Under the pieces are notes generated by a model. It had not been told where the DNA came from and did not search any database. It saw nothing but the letters and a program-made list of their open reading frames with translations. A DNA stretch of 64,000 bases from Onychostoma macrolepis (Eukaryota > Chordata > Actinopteri > Cypriniformes > Cyprinidae). This document shows, in pieces, positions 39,785 through 52,097 of this stretch. Each line of letters starts with the position of its first letter. Positions within the stretch are counted from its first letter, which is position 1. The stretch is from positions 13,136,130-13,200,129 of the forward strand of contig NC_081161.1 in NCBI RefSeq assembly GCF_012432095.1, given 5' to 3'. The position numbers and the translations under genes are program-made.

Positions 39785-42700
39785 AAAGAAAAATCTAATA
39801 TTTCTCCTAGACAGAAATGAGGTTACTTTAAGATCGAATGGAGATTTTTGCTTGTGTCTCCTGCTTCTCAGACTTGTCTCCTGAGACAAAAAAAATATAA
39901 CACTCCCACAGTGGTCTCCTTTAAAGCTTTAAAAGAGATCTCAACAACATCACACACTGTGCTCAGATATTTCTCCTAGTCTAAAGACTCTGGTGGTCTC
40001 ATATTTGTCTCATTTAGAGACAATAATGACACATTTGAAATGTTTTTCTGTATTTTATTCTGCCTGTGGGGTTGATGTAAGGTCACAGGCTGCTGCCAAC
40101 CTTGCATTCTCTCTTCCAGTTCACTGCTTGTGCCCAAATCATGTTTATGTGCATACTCAAAAAAGCACAGTATAGGGACAATATGAGGGCAGAACAGCAC
40201 AATTTACATTTTCCTTCATCCTACCTATGCTGTAGTTCAAACTGTAAATATGCATTATTGTAATACTTTTTAGTATTGCCTCCTTCTTGATTTCCCCCCA
40301 CAAATGTACAATATATTTATTAAAATATTGCAGGACGGTCAACACAATGTTTTATGCACTGTATGCACATTTTATACAGATACTTTTCTGGATGTTAACC
40401 TATAGGAAAAAAAATAATTGCTAAGTGGTTGCTTTTCCTAAGGCTCAGCAGACTTAGATGATATTCTCATATATCTCTCATTTTAGTATCAACAGCATTT
40501 CAGATGTTTCTCCTAAAATTCCTTAGGAGAAATAGAAGTAGACACAAATGAGACATGAGAAATATTTGAGAACAAAAGAGTCAAAACTGAGAATGTGGTG
40601 CAAAACAAACAAACAAATCAAGAAAACATTTAATTTATTGTCTCGCTGCAATCTCTATCAAGACTCCATTATAGGAATATTTTATTGTTCAGTGGTTGGT
40701 TTTTCTAACCTCAGGAGACTTAGTTGAGATTCTCATGTATTTCTCATTTTAGTCTCAACAGTGTCTCAGACTCTGAATCTCTCACATTTTTCTCATCAAA
40801 AATTTAGAAGAGATCTCAACAACATCACACACTGTGCTCAGATTTTTCTCCTACACTAAAGACTTGAGAGTTCTCACATTTGTCTCCTCTAAATTTCAGA
40901 AGTGATCTCAATAATCCCATTCAATCTTAAAGTAACCTCATTTCTGTCTAGGAGAAATATTTGAGACGTTAAAGAGATCTCACTTTTGATTTTTCTTTTC
41001 CTATGCTCACAGCCCAGGACTATGAATGGCATTTCCCAGAGAACACCAGAATTGGCAGATCCGCCGCTGGTGTCCCATTCTCTTCACGCATGAGAGCAGG
41101 TTCACACTGAGCACATGTCACAGACATGAAAGCATCTAGAGATGCCTTGGGGAACGTTATGCTAGTTCTTAAGAAACAGTCTTAACATGGTGACTATGTT
41201 TATGCAACTGGCCCCAGGAGCTCAATAATGCAGGAGCAATCTTAGACATTGTCGAGAGTGCATACAGGCATGTGGAGACCATACACATTACTAACTTACA
41301 TTATGAATTTCTCTGATAAATGTATACAAGTTCGATCAGCCTGTAATTGATTTATTTAACTTTGAATTTTGGTGTGATTTTGAATCCAGCACTCATTGAA
41401 TTTGGTTTTCACTGCCCATTGTCACATCATTTTATTCTTAATTAATTACAAAATGTATATAAGTAAAGATTTCAACTTGAATATTTCATTCATCAAGATC
41501 ACATCAATACGTGATTTAAGTGTTAACTTAATTTACCCAGAGATGGTTCTGTGATTTCAACTTTGGGAGGGTTTAGCCCACCCTTCAATGAGGATGTGAA
41601 GTAAAAGCCCTCTAATTTCTGTATCTGACGAGACCACAGCCTAAGTGGTCTCATAAAAAAAAAAAATAATAATAAAAATAAATAAAAAAATTACTGCTCA
41701 GTGGTTGCTCTTCCTAAGCTCAGGAGACTTAGATGAGATTCTCATATATCTCTCATTTTAGTATCAACAGCGTTTCAGATGTTCCTCCTAAAATCCCTTT
41801 GGAGAAATAGAAGTAGACACAAATGAGACATGAGAAATAATTGAGAAAAAAAAAAAAAGAGTCAAAACTGAGAAAGTGGTAGAAGAAACAGAATATTTCT
41901 TTATTGTTTTGTTGCAATCTCTTTCAAGAATCCGATATTGAAATATTTTATTGCTCAGTGGCTGCTCTTTCTAAGCTCATGGGACTTAGCTGTGATTCTC
42001 ATATATGTCTAATTTTAGTATCAATAGTGTTTCAGATGTTTCTCCAAAAATTCCTTAGGAGAAATTAAAATAGACACAAATGAGACATGAGATAGTTCTG
42101 AAAGAAAGGAATCTAAAATGACAATGGGAGAGAAACATGTGAGAAACATGTGAGATCTCTTTATTGTCTTGCTGTAATCTCTTGAAAGACTCCATTATAA
42201 AAATGTTTTATTGCTCAGAGGTTGCTTTTTTTATTGCAATGGGGGGTTTCACTTGGTCAGGACAGTAGGAGTAGAGACAGCAAACAACTGGACAGGTGAG
42301 AATTGAACAGGGGCAGGAAAGTACCTTTAGCTGGGATTCAAACTCATGCTGTCTAAGGTGCAGTTGTGCCTTTACATTGATGTGCTGCCCTCAAGGCAAT
42401 GTCTCTGACAGAGGTTACTCTATGCTCAGGATACTAAGGGGTGATTCTCTTATATTCCTCGGGATATCAGCTTTGTCTTAAGATGTATTCAGTTTTATTT
42501 TAGAAGAAATGTTAAACTTTTACTAATATTGTAAATACTAAAACTATCATTTAAATAGCATTAAACATTTAAGAATATCAAGGGTTACTAGTTTAAATGT
42601 TTAAACTTATCTTCAATGTCCAGCATTGTATATATACCACATTTTCCAAACACACTAGAAAGGACTTGCAAGTGCAAGACTTACAACACTAGTCTACCAG

Positions 42701-43190
42701 AGTTTTTTTATTTATTTATTTATTTATTTTTTGCTTTTTGCTTTGTTTAGCATTACAATTTTGTCTTGTTCAGCCCATTTTTGCATGTATGTAAATATAG
42801 GTTTATTAGGTTATGGTTTCCTCTGTTAAATCCTTGTGCAATAAAACAGAGACAACTACAAAAAAAAAAAAAAAAACTATAACACTCTCACAAATGGTCT
42901 CCTTTAAAGCTTTGTAATAGATCTCACCAACTTTAGACACTGCTCAGATATTTCTCCTAATTTAAAGACTCCGGTGGTCTCATATTTGTCTCCTCCAATG
43001 TTTCAAACAAGATCTCAAAAACATCACACACTGTCCTCAGATTTTTCTCCTTAGCTAAAGACTCTGGATCTCTCACATTTGTCTCTTTTAAAGCTTTAGA
43101 AGAGATCTCAACAACATCACACTGTGCTCAGATTTTTCTCCTACACTAAAGAGTCAGGAGCTCTCACATTTGTCTCAAATGCAGAATATA
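39785..43190 (-). repeat. Composite repeat element (minus-oriented copies)
   Basis: The inverse of 3443-5790 in pieces. 93-bp-type units occur at 39890-40015, 40790-40940 and 42890-43175 (GATCTCAACAACATCACACA). ~270-bp units start near 40420, 40683, 41694, 41950 and 42208, and the single-copy-like block lies at 42240-42700. Arrangement differs from the plus copy, with more than one partial copy. A Tc1 relic interrupts it at 41.0-41.54 kb. Confidence 0.6.
41005..41540 (+). pseudogene. Tc1-like transposase relic, internally deleted
   Basis: YEWHFPENTRIGRSAAGVPF then SSRMRAGSH-like sequence resembles the Tc1 block before the first catalytic Asp (with an FTLSTC-type strand in a neighbouring frame). 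The middle is deleted near 41165-41235. The end keeps a VIQARGGHTHY-like tail (GCATACAGGCATGTGGAGAC). The non-coding 3' end runs to about 41540. Resemblance recalled from a common fish Tc1-like element. Confidence 0.55.
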
Positions 43191-43222
43191 TTAGATGATA
43201 TAATTTAATTTTATGTTTTATA

Positions 43223-43556
43223 TGTGACCCTGGACCACAAAACCAGTCTTAAGTCACTGGGGTATATTTGTAGCAATAGCCAAAAATACATTGTATGGGT
43301 CAAAATCATCGTTTTTTCTTTTATGCCAAAAATCATTAGGATATTAAATAAAGATCATGTTCCATGAAGATATTTTGTAAATTTCTTACCATAAATATAT
43401 ATGCATTGCTAAGAACTTCATTTGGACAACTTTAAAGGCGGTTTTCTCAATATTTTGATTTTTTTGCATCCTCAGATTCCAGATTTTCAAATAGTTGTAT
43501 CTCGGCCAAATATTGTCCGATCCTAACAAACCATACATCAATGGAAAGCTTATTGG
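43223..43556 (+). mobile_element. Abundant teleost dispersed repeat, one end
   Basis: The terminus TGTGACCCTGGACCACAAAA followed by TTTTATGCCAAAAATCATTA and GGCCAAATATTGTCCGATCC is a very common fish non-autonomous DNA repeat (recognised from memory). The matching inverted terminus is missing. Confidence 0.65.
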
Positions 43557-44116
43557 TAACACTTTAGAATAATGGTCTGTTGTTAACAAGTAACTATGCA
43601 GGAAATAATAGGTGGTACTACATTAATACTTAACTTAATACTATTAACTAATAGAGAAGCAAGATCAACTAAGCAATAAGTAGTAGCAAATTTAGGAGAA
43701 ATATAGTTCCTTATTAGATATTTGATACTTATTTAATAAAAATATCCTCATTGAGAACTACTTGCGAACTATGACCAATTAATAAAGAATAACCAATTAA
43801 TTACTAATCACAACAGTAACGTCTTAAAAGTGAACAATTGGGTTTTTTGTGGAAACTACTTATCCCCCAAATAAGTCGGCTACAGTTTGAAATTGTGTCT
43901 ACTACTCTTACCAAAGGATGGATGTTCTCTGTTTATTTCAAACAAAAACAGAGTAATAATAATACAAATAATTCATTAAAAATTTTAATAATTAGGAAGT
44001 GATTGAATTAGTTAACAATTATGATCTCTAGTTTGTGTCAGTTCAGTATGCCTCCGACTCCAAAAGACCTACCTTTAGTGACAGTGGGGAGGACTTTTCT
44101 TGAATATAAATAATGA
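43557..44116. other. Unassigned repeat-like sequence
   Basis: GGTAACACTTTAGAATAATG resembles a common fish repeat start. No end or frame found. Confidence 0.35.
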
Positions 44117-44456
44117 GGTCCTACTTTATATTAGGTGGCCTTAACTACTGTGTACTTACATTTAAATTAATCATTTGGTACAATACACTTATTGTGTGCA
44201 TACATATTTTTACATTGTACTTATATTTTAAAAAATACCTATATGTAATTACATCTGTAATTAATTTCTATAATTACATTTAGAATTACACTGTTGACCC
44301 ATCCCTTACACCTTAACCCACCCTTAAACCTACCTATACTACCAAACCTGTCCCTAACCTTACTCATATCCCACCTCAATAGCAGCAAAAGTGTTTTTCA
44401 ATACAATATGACCACAATAAGTGCATTACACCTTATTTTTTTGATGCAAGTACATA
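44117..44456 (+). mobile_element. MITE, nearly complete reference copy
   Basis: TACTTTATATTAGGTGGCCT opens it. CACAATAAGTGCATT near the other end is inverted to ACTTATTGTG near 44200. It includes CCCATCCCTTACACCTTAAC and ACCTGTCCCTAACCTTAC uninterrupted, the empty site for the CACTC element. The last ~28 bp are missing, replaced by a CACTG end at 44457. Confidence 0.65.
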
Positions 44457-45240
44457 CACTGTAAAAAGTGATCCACTATATTTACTATATTTGCTAATGA
44501 TACTATGTTATGCATGTCAGGCCAGTAGTTGGCGATCAAGAAACACTGTGCAAAAACGTAATATGCATGCACATGATGTCACCTTTTTCACAAATTCATG
44601 TTTTTGTTGTTTACATGGAGATGATACAGGCATCTTGTTCAAAAGCTTGTGTTTCCAGGCCCCCAAAACCAAATTATTGAAGACACCTGATGTTAACACA
44701 GAATCACTGAGGAAGAAAATCATGTTTTACCATTGGGTCACCATCACGGTGGTCAATGTTTGCTTTAGTTTGGTAAATATATTTTCCTTTCATAAGGGGA
44801 AAACCTTTATAAAGAAAAAACAACAGAGGAAAACACTTAACATGCCTGCACTTTGCGTTCATATCATGGGCTGCTTGCCTGCATATAGTTTGCATCATCA
44901 GTATACTGAGTTGGCCTTTCAATATTACTTTCTTAATGCATTAGGCCCTTTTCTATGGGAGGAAAATGCTTAACACGAAACTTTATGCATTGCTTTCATA
45001 TTCTGGGCTCCTCTGCTTGCAAATTCCTTTCAGAAAGGCAAATAATATCCACATAGCTTTAAGGTGAATGTAATATTTTAGTCATATCAACATAAATTAT
45101 TGTTAATTTTCAAAGTGTAATTGGTCATTTAAATGTATGTTATTAAAAAGGAAAAAGTATCGGTATCAGTATCGGTGATACTTGCCCTGTATTTACTTGG
45201 TATGGGATCGATAACAAAATTTGCAGTATCCACACCCCTA
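44457..45240. mobile_element. DNA-transposon fragments (CACTG start, hAT-like end)
   Basis: CACTGTAAAAAGTGATCCAC starts at 44458. The ATGATGTCACCTTTTTCACA and CATGGAGATGATACAGGCAT wording is a common fish repeat. 45150-45240 is a separate hAT-like end (TATCGGTATCAGTATCGG ... CACCCCTAG). The 160-codon frame at 44491-44973 is not credible as a gene. Confidence 0.45.
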
Positions 45241-45815
45241 GTTTACACGACGCGCGTTTCCAGTTACTGACGTGACATGAGCCTCGCTGCTCAATTTCTG
45301 ATTGGCTGTCTGTTGCCAAGCGTCCAGCAGTAGTGATGGAAATTTTGATTCTTTCAAGAGATTCGTTCATTTTCAGTTCGTTCACCAAAATGATTCGTTC
45401 AGATTTGTTCACTGATTCGCTCAGTGACCATTTCTTCATATTACATAAATACGCCAACATGTGGCGAAAAAGAGTGTATTATGTGTTATTATGTCTTAAG
45501 TCAACGAACATACTGTATTTACTTGTTACAAAAAACTGATTTGGCTTTATTAAAATGTGTGCCTAATCTACTCATTAAATAAATGAATAAGTCTAAGTAA
45601 ATGGTTCAGATGACCAAAACATAAGGTTTTCTTGCATAATTAACATTTTTAATAGTTTGGTCAGTCGTTTACACATTCATAAATCTGGGATTATGTTAAA
45701 TGTGTCGTGGAGTTATGTTCTGTATGCTAAATATGAATATATAAACAAGCCTATTGCAGAACAAGACTGACTGAAATGACTGACCTACCCGGTACACATT
45801 CGTTCACGAACTACA

Positions 45816-46050
45816 TGTACCCCAGCAAACAATGACCTGGCGGTCCACCAGCGGTTTTTGGGTTGCACAAATTCAGCGGCTTAATACGGTCGGACCACCG
45901 TCGGCACACCATCGGCGAGCCGACCAATCTAAAAACCCTGCCGGTCAGCCGGCATTTTTTGGGTGGCACGCCACCAGCGGTTTGCCGCGGCTGGGCCTCT
46001 GGGGCACCAGTGACAAGCGGAGGGTCTGTGTTTCTACTGAGCTCTAACAT
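45816..46050 (+). repeat. GC-rich subterminal repeat block, left
   Basis: CAGCAAACAATGACCTGGCG, then repeated CCACCAGCGGTTT and CCGTCGGC words. It is related in inverse to 52960-53190 (GGCGGTCCACGGTCGG on the reverse strand). This may mark the ends of a DNA transposon nested in the hAT-like element. Confidence 0.4.
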
Positions 46051-46525
46051 GACATCTTTGTTTTATAAATTATGTATATATATATATATATATTACATTT
46101 ATGTTTTACATTACATTTTTACAGTTAAAAGGAATCTGAAGAACTGAATAAAAATAGTGAGTTATAATTATTAACAAAAGTTTAGTATAAAAACTGCAAT
46201 CACATTTTTAAATGAAATAAATAGTTTGAATGATCGTAAAAACAACAATACAAAATCTAATAAAAAATAACAACAAAAAAAATCTATAAAAATTCAATAA
46301 AAATAAAAGTGCTACTTTGTCCCACTATCAGGTGCGGGTTGAAGTTTACACCTATGTATGAATGGGTCATATAACTACAAAACGATTAAAATTCAAAATT
46401 AAATATGTATTTTTTTGTTGTTGTTGTTTATGTTCTATATAATGTTTATTTAAATGGTGCGTGACGTGTTTTGATGGACGCGAGCTCTGAGTCTCATTCA
46501 AACGCTGCAGCGAGGGAGTAACCAT

Positions 46526-46606
46526 GGAAAACGGGGTGGCAACTCTCCAACTGACAGCTGCAACACTGCGTCTCTCGCTGCTGTTTTCACCGTTTTCAGG
46601 TGAGTT
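46526..46606 (+). other. Candidate small first exon
   Basis: AACCATGG (good Kozak context) opens 27 codons, MENGVATLQLTAATLRLSLL then FSPFS, ending at a GTGAGT donor. The surrounding 46480-46610 is GC-richer than its flanks, like a promoter-proximal exon. It lies between the GC-rich repeat blocks, so it may be an element's first exon. No protein family recognised. Confidence 0.25.
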
Positions 46607-46914
46607 TAGTCCCTAAAATCACACAAATATTACATACAACTGTTCCTGACACTTTTCTTTCTTGTAATTGATACGCTTCTGTTGAATATTTACTTCATAA
46701 AGACGGTTTAGTGTCTTCGAAAAAGTCCGTTAGCATCTCAACTGTTTTCAGACAATGTATGCTAACTCTGTATATTGAGCTCTGATTTATCAAAGTTTTG
46801 ACTTTTCATCACATATTTATGTGTAGTTGGGAGATTTTAATAGCTTTGTAAAGGTTTTGTCAATGGGTTATTGGAATTAGACTAATTTATTTAGCCTAAA
46901 ATATGTGCTGTAAC

Positions 46915-47360
46915 TAGGCATGGGCCGGTATGAGATTCTGACGGTATGATAACCTTAGATAAAAATATCACGGTTTCACGGTATCACGGTATTGCGATTA
47001 CAGCTCTAAAATATGTTATGTTTAAATGTCTGGGTAAAAAACAACAACGTTTTTTTCCACTGAACACAATACATTTTATTTTTAAGAAACATATAGAACA
47101 TTTTGGAACGGTAAACATGTCAGGCTAAATAATTAATATAAATAATTTAATTCTTGTTAATGAAATTATGTGCAGTCACTTTAGTGAGCCTAAACCTGCA
47201 GCTCAACAATAATCAGAACATAAATAAATTATTTTCAGTAAAAAAAAAAAAATCCTTCTAAATGAAAAAAAAATTAAAAATGCAGTCACTTAATCTAAAC
47301 CTATAGCTCAATAATCGAAAACATAAATCAAAACTATTTCTGTAAAAAATAAAAAATGCA
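46915..47360. mobile_element. hAT-like fragment (TAGGCATGGGCCGGTAT start)
   Basis: TAGGCATGGGCCGGTATGAG and ATCACGGTTTCACGGTATCA are the start of a fish hAT non-autonomous family (from memory). The right end was not found. A CAGTCACTT-type unit repeats near 47170, 47285 and 47355. Confidence 0.45.
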
Positions 47361-47494
47361 GTCATTAAACCTGCAGCTCAACAAGGTTTTTGGAGATATG
47401 CTCACTTTCTACACATTCATCTTTCAGTCCAAGTTATGAGCGGTGAGGTACAAAGATGTGTGCACATACACATAAGGAGAGTGCGCGATTGTGT

Positions 47495-47518
47495 CACACA
47501 CACACACACACACACACG
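47495..47518. repeat. (AC)n microsatellite
   Basis: CACACA run followed by CTCTCTC. Confidence 0.8.
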
Positions 47519-48049
47519 CTCTCTCTCCGTATAATACTCAAACAGTGGCAAAGACACCTGAGCTAGCAGTTTGTTTCTTTTTTAAATGACGTGATTTTGA
47601 ACAGATGTAAACAATGGCAGGAGGCTTAAAATTATAGACGTAATACCAGCTAAATTTATTGTACTAAATCGCAGAAATGTAGTACTTTAGTCTGCTATTC
47701 CCCGCTCTGTGAAGTAACGTAAGGGAGGAAACTAGTTGACGTTAGCTAGTTAATTAGGTATGTTATCCAAATAGCAAGCCAAATAGTATTTATTTCAACA
47801 CTGAAACAACCGGTGAATGGGTCTCTGTCTTGATTGAGGGTGAAAGAGGGAGAAATGAAGACGACACAGATATATCGTTTGTGTACGACCTGGAAGTATT
47901 TATTTAGCAATCGGCGCCAAAACTCATCTGTACGGAACATCATTGTGTACGGAACATGATTGGTCTAGAACAACACAAGGCTGATGATAGGATTTTTTTT
48001 TTTTTTTTTTGAAACCTTTAAATTTTCTAAAGCTGCTTTGATTGTGAAA

Positions 48050-48190
48050 AGCATTGTACCCTTACAACAGTTAACCATGTTTTTACTATGGTAAAACTAG
48101 TAACCATAACTGTAGTAATCAGGGTTTTTTAGTTTTTCTCAAACTAAGGTTTTGATATCATGGTTCTACTATAGTAATATTTTAGTAAAA
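48050..48190. repeat. ACCATGGTT-type repeat, left half
   Basis: Repeated ACTATGGTAAAAC and AACCATAACTGTAGTAA words. Resumes at 52621-52760 after the LINE, showing that the LINE inserted into this repeat. Confidence 0.5.
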
Positions 48191-48197
48191 AACCAAG

Positions 48198-48560
48198 ATG
48201 GCGGCGCGCTCAGACGCAGCGACTTCTCCGGGTCCCATTGACGGTGCTTTTATGTCTTTTAATGTCGTATGTTCGTCTCTAAACAATGTCAGTTTACCGC
48301 CAATTCATCGGGAGATCACTCCGGGATACATCTATGATCGCCAAAGCCTTTTGGATATCGACAACATATACACAAACACAAACACAAACACAAACTCTCG
48401 CCGGCGGCTACTGAGAAGCTACGAGGCCTTTGTTTACTGCTGGAGCCGGACCTCGAGACCGCGGCCTCGCCTACTGACGCTACCCGCACAAGGCGGCATC
48501 GCAAGCGGTGTGAGAGAGGACGGAAGCGCGGTAAGCGCGGAGGTATACGAGGCAGGCTAA
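48198..48560 (+). pseudogene. LINE N-terminal leader
   Basis: The 120-residue frame MAARSDAATSPGPIDGAFMS has an Asn-Thr repeat (NTNTNTNS, from an ACAAAC tandem) and an RRRLLRSYEAFVY block, then stops. In the next frame KRGKRGGIRGRLRANPTRP leads into the endonuclease (ALPTLMLSNVRSLENK), so a frameshift lies near 48500. Function in the family is unknown. Confidence 0.5.
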
Positions 48561-48595
48561 GGGCTAACCCCACAAGACCGGCTCTTCCAACACTC

Positions 48596-49057
48596 ATGCT
48601 CTCAAACGTTCGCTCTCTGGAAAACAAACTGGACTTAATTCAACTCAGTCGGTCTACACAGCATGAGGCAAGGGATTGTTGTGTGTCTGTTTTCACATGG
48701 CTAAACGACAACATCCCAGACTCCATCATTCAGCTGCACGGGCTAACCTGCTACCGAGCGGACGGAGATTCATCACTGTCTGGTAAGACTCGCGGGGGTG
48801 GCTTGTGTGTGTACGTCAACAAAAAATGGTGTAACAATGCTGTGGAAGTGACAAAACACTGTTCATCACTGGTGGAGTTTATGTTTGTGAAGTGTCGACC
48901 GTTCTATCTGCCGCGGGAGTTCACGGCCAGTGTTATTGTCGCGGTTTACATTCCCCCGTGTGCAAATGCTAAGGACACGCTTCGTGAACTGTACAGCGCC
49001 ATCAGCGAACAACAAACAAATAACCCTTTCATCATGACTTCAACCACGCAAACTTAA
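48596..49057 (+). pseudogene. LINE apurinic endonuclease domain
   Basis: The frame starts MLSNVRSLENKLDLIQLSRS (the conserved N-terminal Asn block). It continues FTWLNDNIPDSIIQLHGL (ETWL motif; the catalytic Glu appears as F/T here), GKTRGGGLCVYVNKKWCNNA and VIVAVYIPP. It ends near FIMTSTTQT, where a one-base loss breaks the expected GDFNH motif; the next frame (49066 on) continues NFATRGNNTLDFVYTT and SDHISV. This enzyme nicks target DNA to prime reverse transcription. Confidence 0.75.
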
Positions 49058-49065
49058 AGACAGTT

Positions 49066-50370
49066 TTGCCAAGGTTCTACCAACATGTGAACTTTGCAAC
49101 AAGGGGAAATAACACACTGGACTTTGTTTACACAACAGACAAGAACGCTTACAAAGTCGAACCCCGCCCCCACCTCGGGTACTCGGACCACATCTCTGTT
49201 ATGCTAATCCCAGCATACAGACCACTTCTCAAACTTGCCAAACCGGTTCTAAAGCAGATCACGGTATGGCCAGAAAATGCTACCTCAGCACTGCAGGACT
49301 GCTTCCAGGACACAGACTGGAACATGTTTAAAGAGGCGGCCACCTACAACAACCACACAGACCTGCAGGAGTACACTGAAACTGTGACTGCCTACATCAA
49401 AAAGTGCACTGATGATGTGACAGTCACCAAGACCATCACCACACACGCCAACCAGAAGCCATGGATGACAGCAGAGGTTGGGCTGCTAAAGACCAGAGAT
49501 GAAGCTTTCAGATCAGGAGATAAAGCAGCCCTCAAAACAGCAAGAGCCATTCAGACCATCACAGACTACAAGCTCCCGCCACAGGCCTGTGATGATGACA
49601 TATCCCTCCCAGATACACTCAACCACTTTTATTCACGGTTTGAAATGCAGAATGACACACCTGCACAAAAACTGCCCACACCTCCCAACGACCAGGCGCT
49701 CTGTCTGTCTCCAGCCGACGTAAGGAAGACCCTATCTAGGATCAACCCACGCAAGGCTGCGGGTCCCGACAACATACCTGGCCGTGTACTGAAAGACTGT
49801 GCTGAGCAGCTGACAGATGTCCTAACAGATATCTTCAACACCTTGCTGAGCCAGGCAGTCGTCCCCACATGTCTGAAATCCACAACAATCATACCGGTAC
49901 CAAAGAAATCACCTGTGTCCTATCTAAATGACTACCGTCCCATAGCACTGACTCCAATCATGATGAAGTGCTTTGAGAGGTTAGTCATGCACAACATCAA
50001 AACCAGCCTCCCCAACACACTCAATCCGCTCCAGTTTGCATACCGTCCAAACCGCTCTACGGACGATGCAATTTCCTCCACCCTCCACCTAGCTCTTACC
50101 CACCTAGAAAACAAAGACTCTTATGTTAGAATGCTGTTCATTGACTTCAGCTCAGCTTTCAACACAATAATCCCACAACAGCTCATAAATAAACTAAACC
50201 TGCTGGGCCTTAACAACTCCCTCTGTAATTGGATTCTGGACTTTCTAACCGGAAAACCTCAGTCAGTCCGTGTCGGCCACAACACCTCGAGCACTACCAC
50301 ACTGAGCACAGGTGCCCCACAAGGCTGTGTGCTCAGCCCACTGCTCTTCACGCTGCTGACCCACGCCTGA
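49066..50370 (+). pseudogene. LINE endonuclease end and reverse transcriptase
   Basis: A 434-residue frame. LGYSDHISVML near residues 38-47 has the endonuclease catalytic SDH. The linker contains EVGLLKTRDEAFRSGDKAAL. RT motifs follow: KAAGPDNIPGRVLKDC, STTIIPVPKKSPVSYLNDYR, PLQFAYRPNRSTDDAI, RMLFIDFSSAFNTIIPQQL (catalytic Asp) and LSTGAPQGCVLSPLLFTLL. It then stops at THA. The next frame gives IIKFADDTTVVG (50395-50430), so the stop/frameshift falls just before the FADD box. Resembles Rex1/Babar-type fish LINEs. Confidence 0.85.
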
Positions 50371-50379
50371 ACTGCCAAG

Positions 50380-51062
50380 TCCAGCTCCAACCACATCATC
50401 AAGTTCGCTGATGACACAACAGTGGTAGGTCTCACCAGCTGTGAGGAAGTGGCACAGCTGGTGAAATGGTGTGGCACTAACAACTTGTCCCTCAATGTGA
50501 GTAAGACAAAGGAGGCTGTGATGGACTTCAGAAGAAACTCCGGTGATCACCCCCCACTGACCATCGACAGCTCGACTGTGGAGAGAGTCAGCAGCACTAA
50601 ATCACAGAGAATCTCACCTGGACCACCAACACCATGTCACTCTCCAAGAAGGCACAACAGCGCCTACACTTCCTCCGCCGGCTGAAAAGAGCAAGTCTCC
50701 CTCCATCCATCCTCACCACTTTCTACAGGGGCACCATTGAGAGTGTGCTGACCAGCTGCATCACTGTCTGGTATGGGAACTGTACAGCGGCAGACCGCAA
50801 GACCCTCCAGCGGACAGTGAACACAGCTGCAAAGATCATCGGTGCCCCTCTCCCCCCCATCCTGGACATTTTCCTTACACGATGCTTCAGCAAAGCCAAC
50901 AGTATCGTGAAGGACTCCACACACCCCTCCCACAGTCTCTTCCAGCTTCTACCATCAGGAAGACGGTACCGGAGCATCAGAGCCCGCTCTGCCAGACTGC
51001 TCAACAGCTTTTTCCCCCAGGCTGTGAGAGCCCTGAACTCAAATCACCCTGCCCCTCTCTGA
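50380..51062 (+). pseudogene. LINE reverse transcriptase, C-terminal part
   Basis: Two frames. 50422-50685 follows the FADD box with EVAQLVKWCGTNNLSLNVSK, TKEAVMDFRRNSGDHPPL and STVERVSS, then shifts. 50634-51062 gives MSLSKKAQQRLHFLRRLKRA (thumb), TIESVLTSCITVWYGNCTAA, DRKTLQRTVNTAAKIIGAPL and the end signature HPSHSLFQLLPSGRRYRSIR then LLNSFFPQAVRALNS-stop at 51062. Continuous with the upstream RT apart from these breaks. Confidence 0.8.
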
Positions 51063-51119
51063 ACCCCCATACAAACCCCCTACCTCCTGAAACATGGACC
51101 ATCTGAAACTTATGGAACT

Positions 51120-51142
51120 TTTTTTTTTTTTTTTTTTTTTTT
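51120..51142. repeat. Poly-T tract in LINE 3' UTR
   Basis: A run of about 23 T after the RT stop. Confidence 0.8.
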
Positions 51143-51438
51143 GTGCAATCGAAGTGTGCTACACGCAGGTGAGTGGGCTTGTACAAACCACCTGTAGTAG
51201 CACACTCTCCTCCTCTATGCGGACTAGTCACTTTTCACATACACTGCTGTGTGTATACAAATCCCACAAAAAGACTCAGTAATATATGTATGTTTACATG
51301 CTCATGCACTACAAATCATCCTGCACTGTTCCCCAGCCAGCTGCTGACTTTATTTATCTGAAGCACTCGTATAGGTTGTATAGTTTGTATTTTTTAGTTT
51401 ATGTATAGGTAAAAAAATAAATAAATAAAAAATATATA

Positions 51439-52053
51439 CCGTATTGACCCGAATATAAGACGATGTTTTTTCCTTGGAAATACATCTGAAAAAACGCGTT
51501 CGTCTTATATTCAGGGTCTAGACTTTGACGTGTCAATAATACACCCACAACAACAGGTGGCGCCAAAAACGCATAAAACGAGTGTGCCATGAAATATGTG
51601 ATGTAATGTGTGTTGTAAAGATCGCGAATGAAAACAAATGAAAAAGAAAAGCTTACAGCAGCATGACCGTGACTGTCATGTTAGCCTGATGGGAACAAAC
51701 TTCCTCTGTAAGTGATTTTAAAGCATAAGACAGTACCCAGATTTGAAGACTACAATAAGATTTCACGTCTACCGATAATAACATTTTGGTAGGCTACTAT
51801 GAGTTGGATAGCCTAATTGTTATATAATTCAGATGGGCTACCTGTTATTTCAATGGTATATCAAAATTTTCCAATGTCATTGTTGGTACATTTTACCAGT
51901 ATTTACCATACTTTCAAAACAAAAATTAGAATTGGAAAAATATGCAATATGAAAAAAAAAGATTTGGTTTTCAAAAAGCCTTTTTCCAACAGGTACATCT
52001 GGAAAAAGGGGGGTCGTCTTATAATCAGGGTCGTCTTATATTCGGGACAATAC

Positions 52054-52055
<2 letters not shown>
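51439..52055. mobile_element. MITE (CCGTATTGNCCCGAATATAAG ends)
   Basis: CCGTATTGACCCGAATATAA and the inverse of CCGTATTGTCCCGAATATAA bound 617 bp. Internal CGTCTTATAATCAGGGTCGT repeats part of the end. Flanks are TATATA on both sides, so the duplication cannot be fixed. Confidence 0.75.
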
Positions 52056-52088
<33 letters not shown>

Positions 52089-52097
52089 TATTTATAG

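Noticed and set aside
44491..44973. 160-codon plus-strand frame
   Set aside because: It lies in repeat-like DNA with common fish transposon wording, has no domain and no splice signals; I regard it as a chance frame.
46068..46147. Tyr/Ile-rich peptide from a TATATA tract
   Set aside because: Translation of a microsatellite.
50259..51004. Several minus-strand frames of 75-95 codons
   Set aside because: Antisense shadows of the plus-strand LINE reverse transcriptase.
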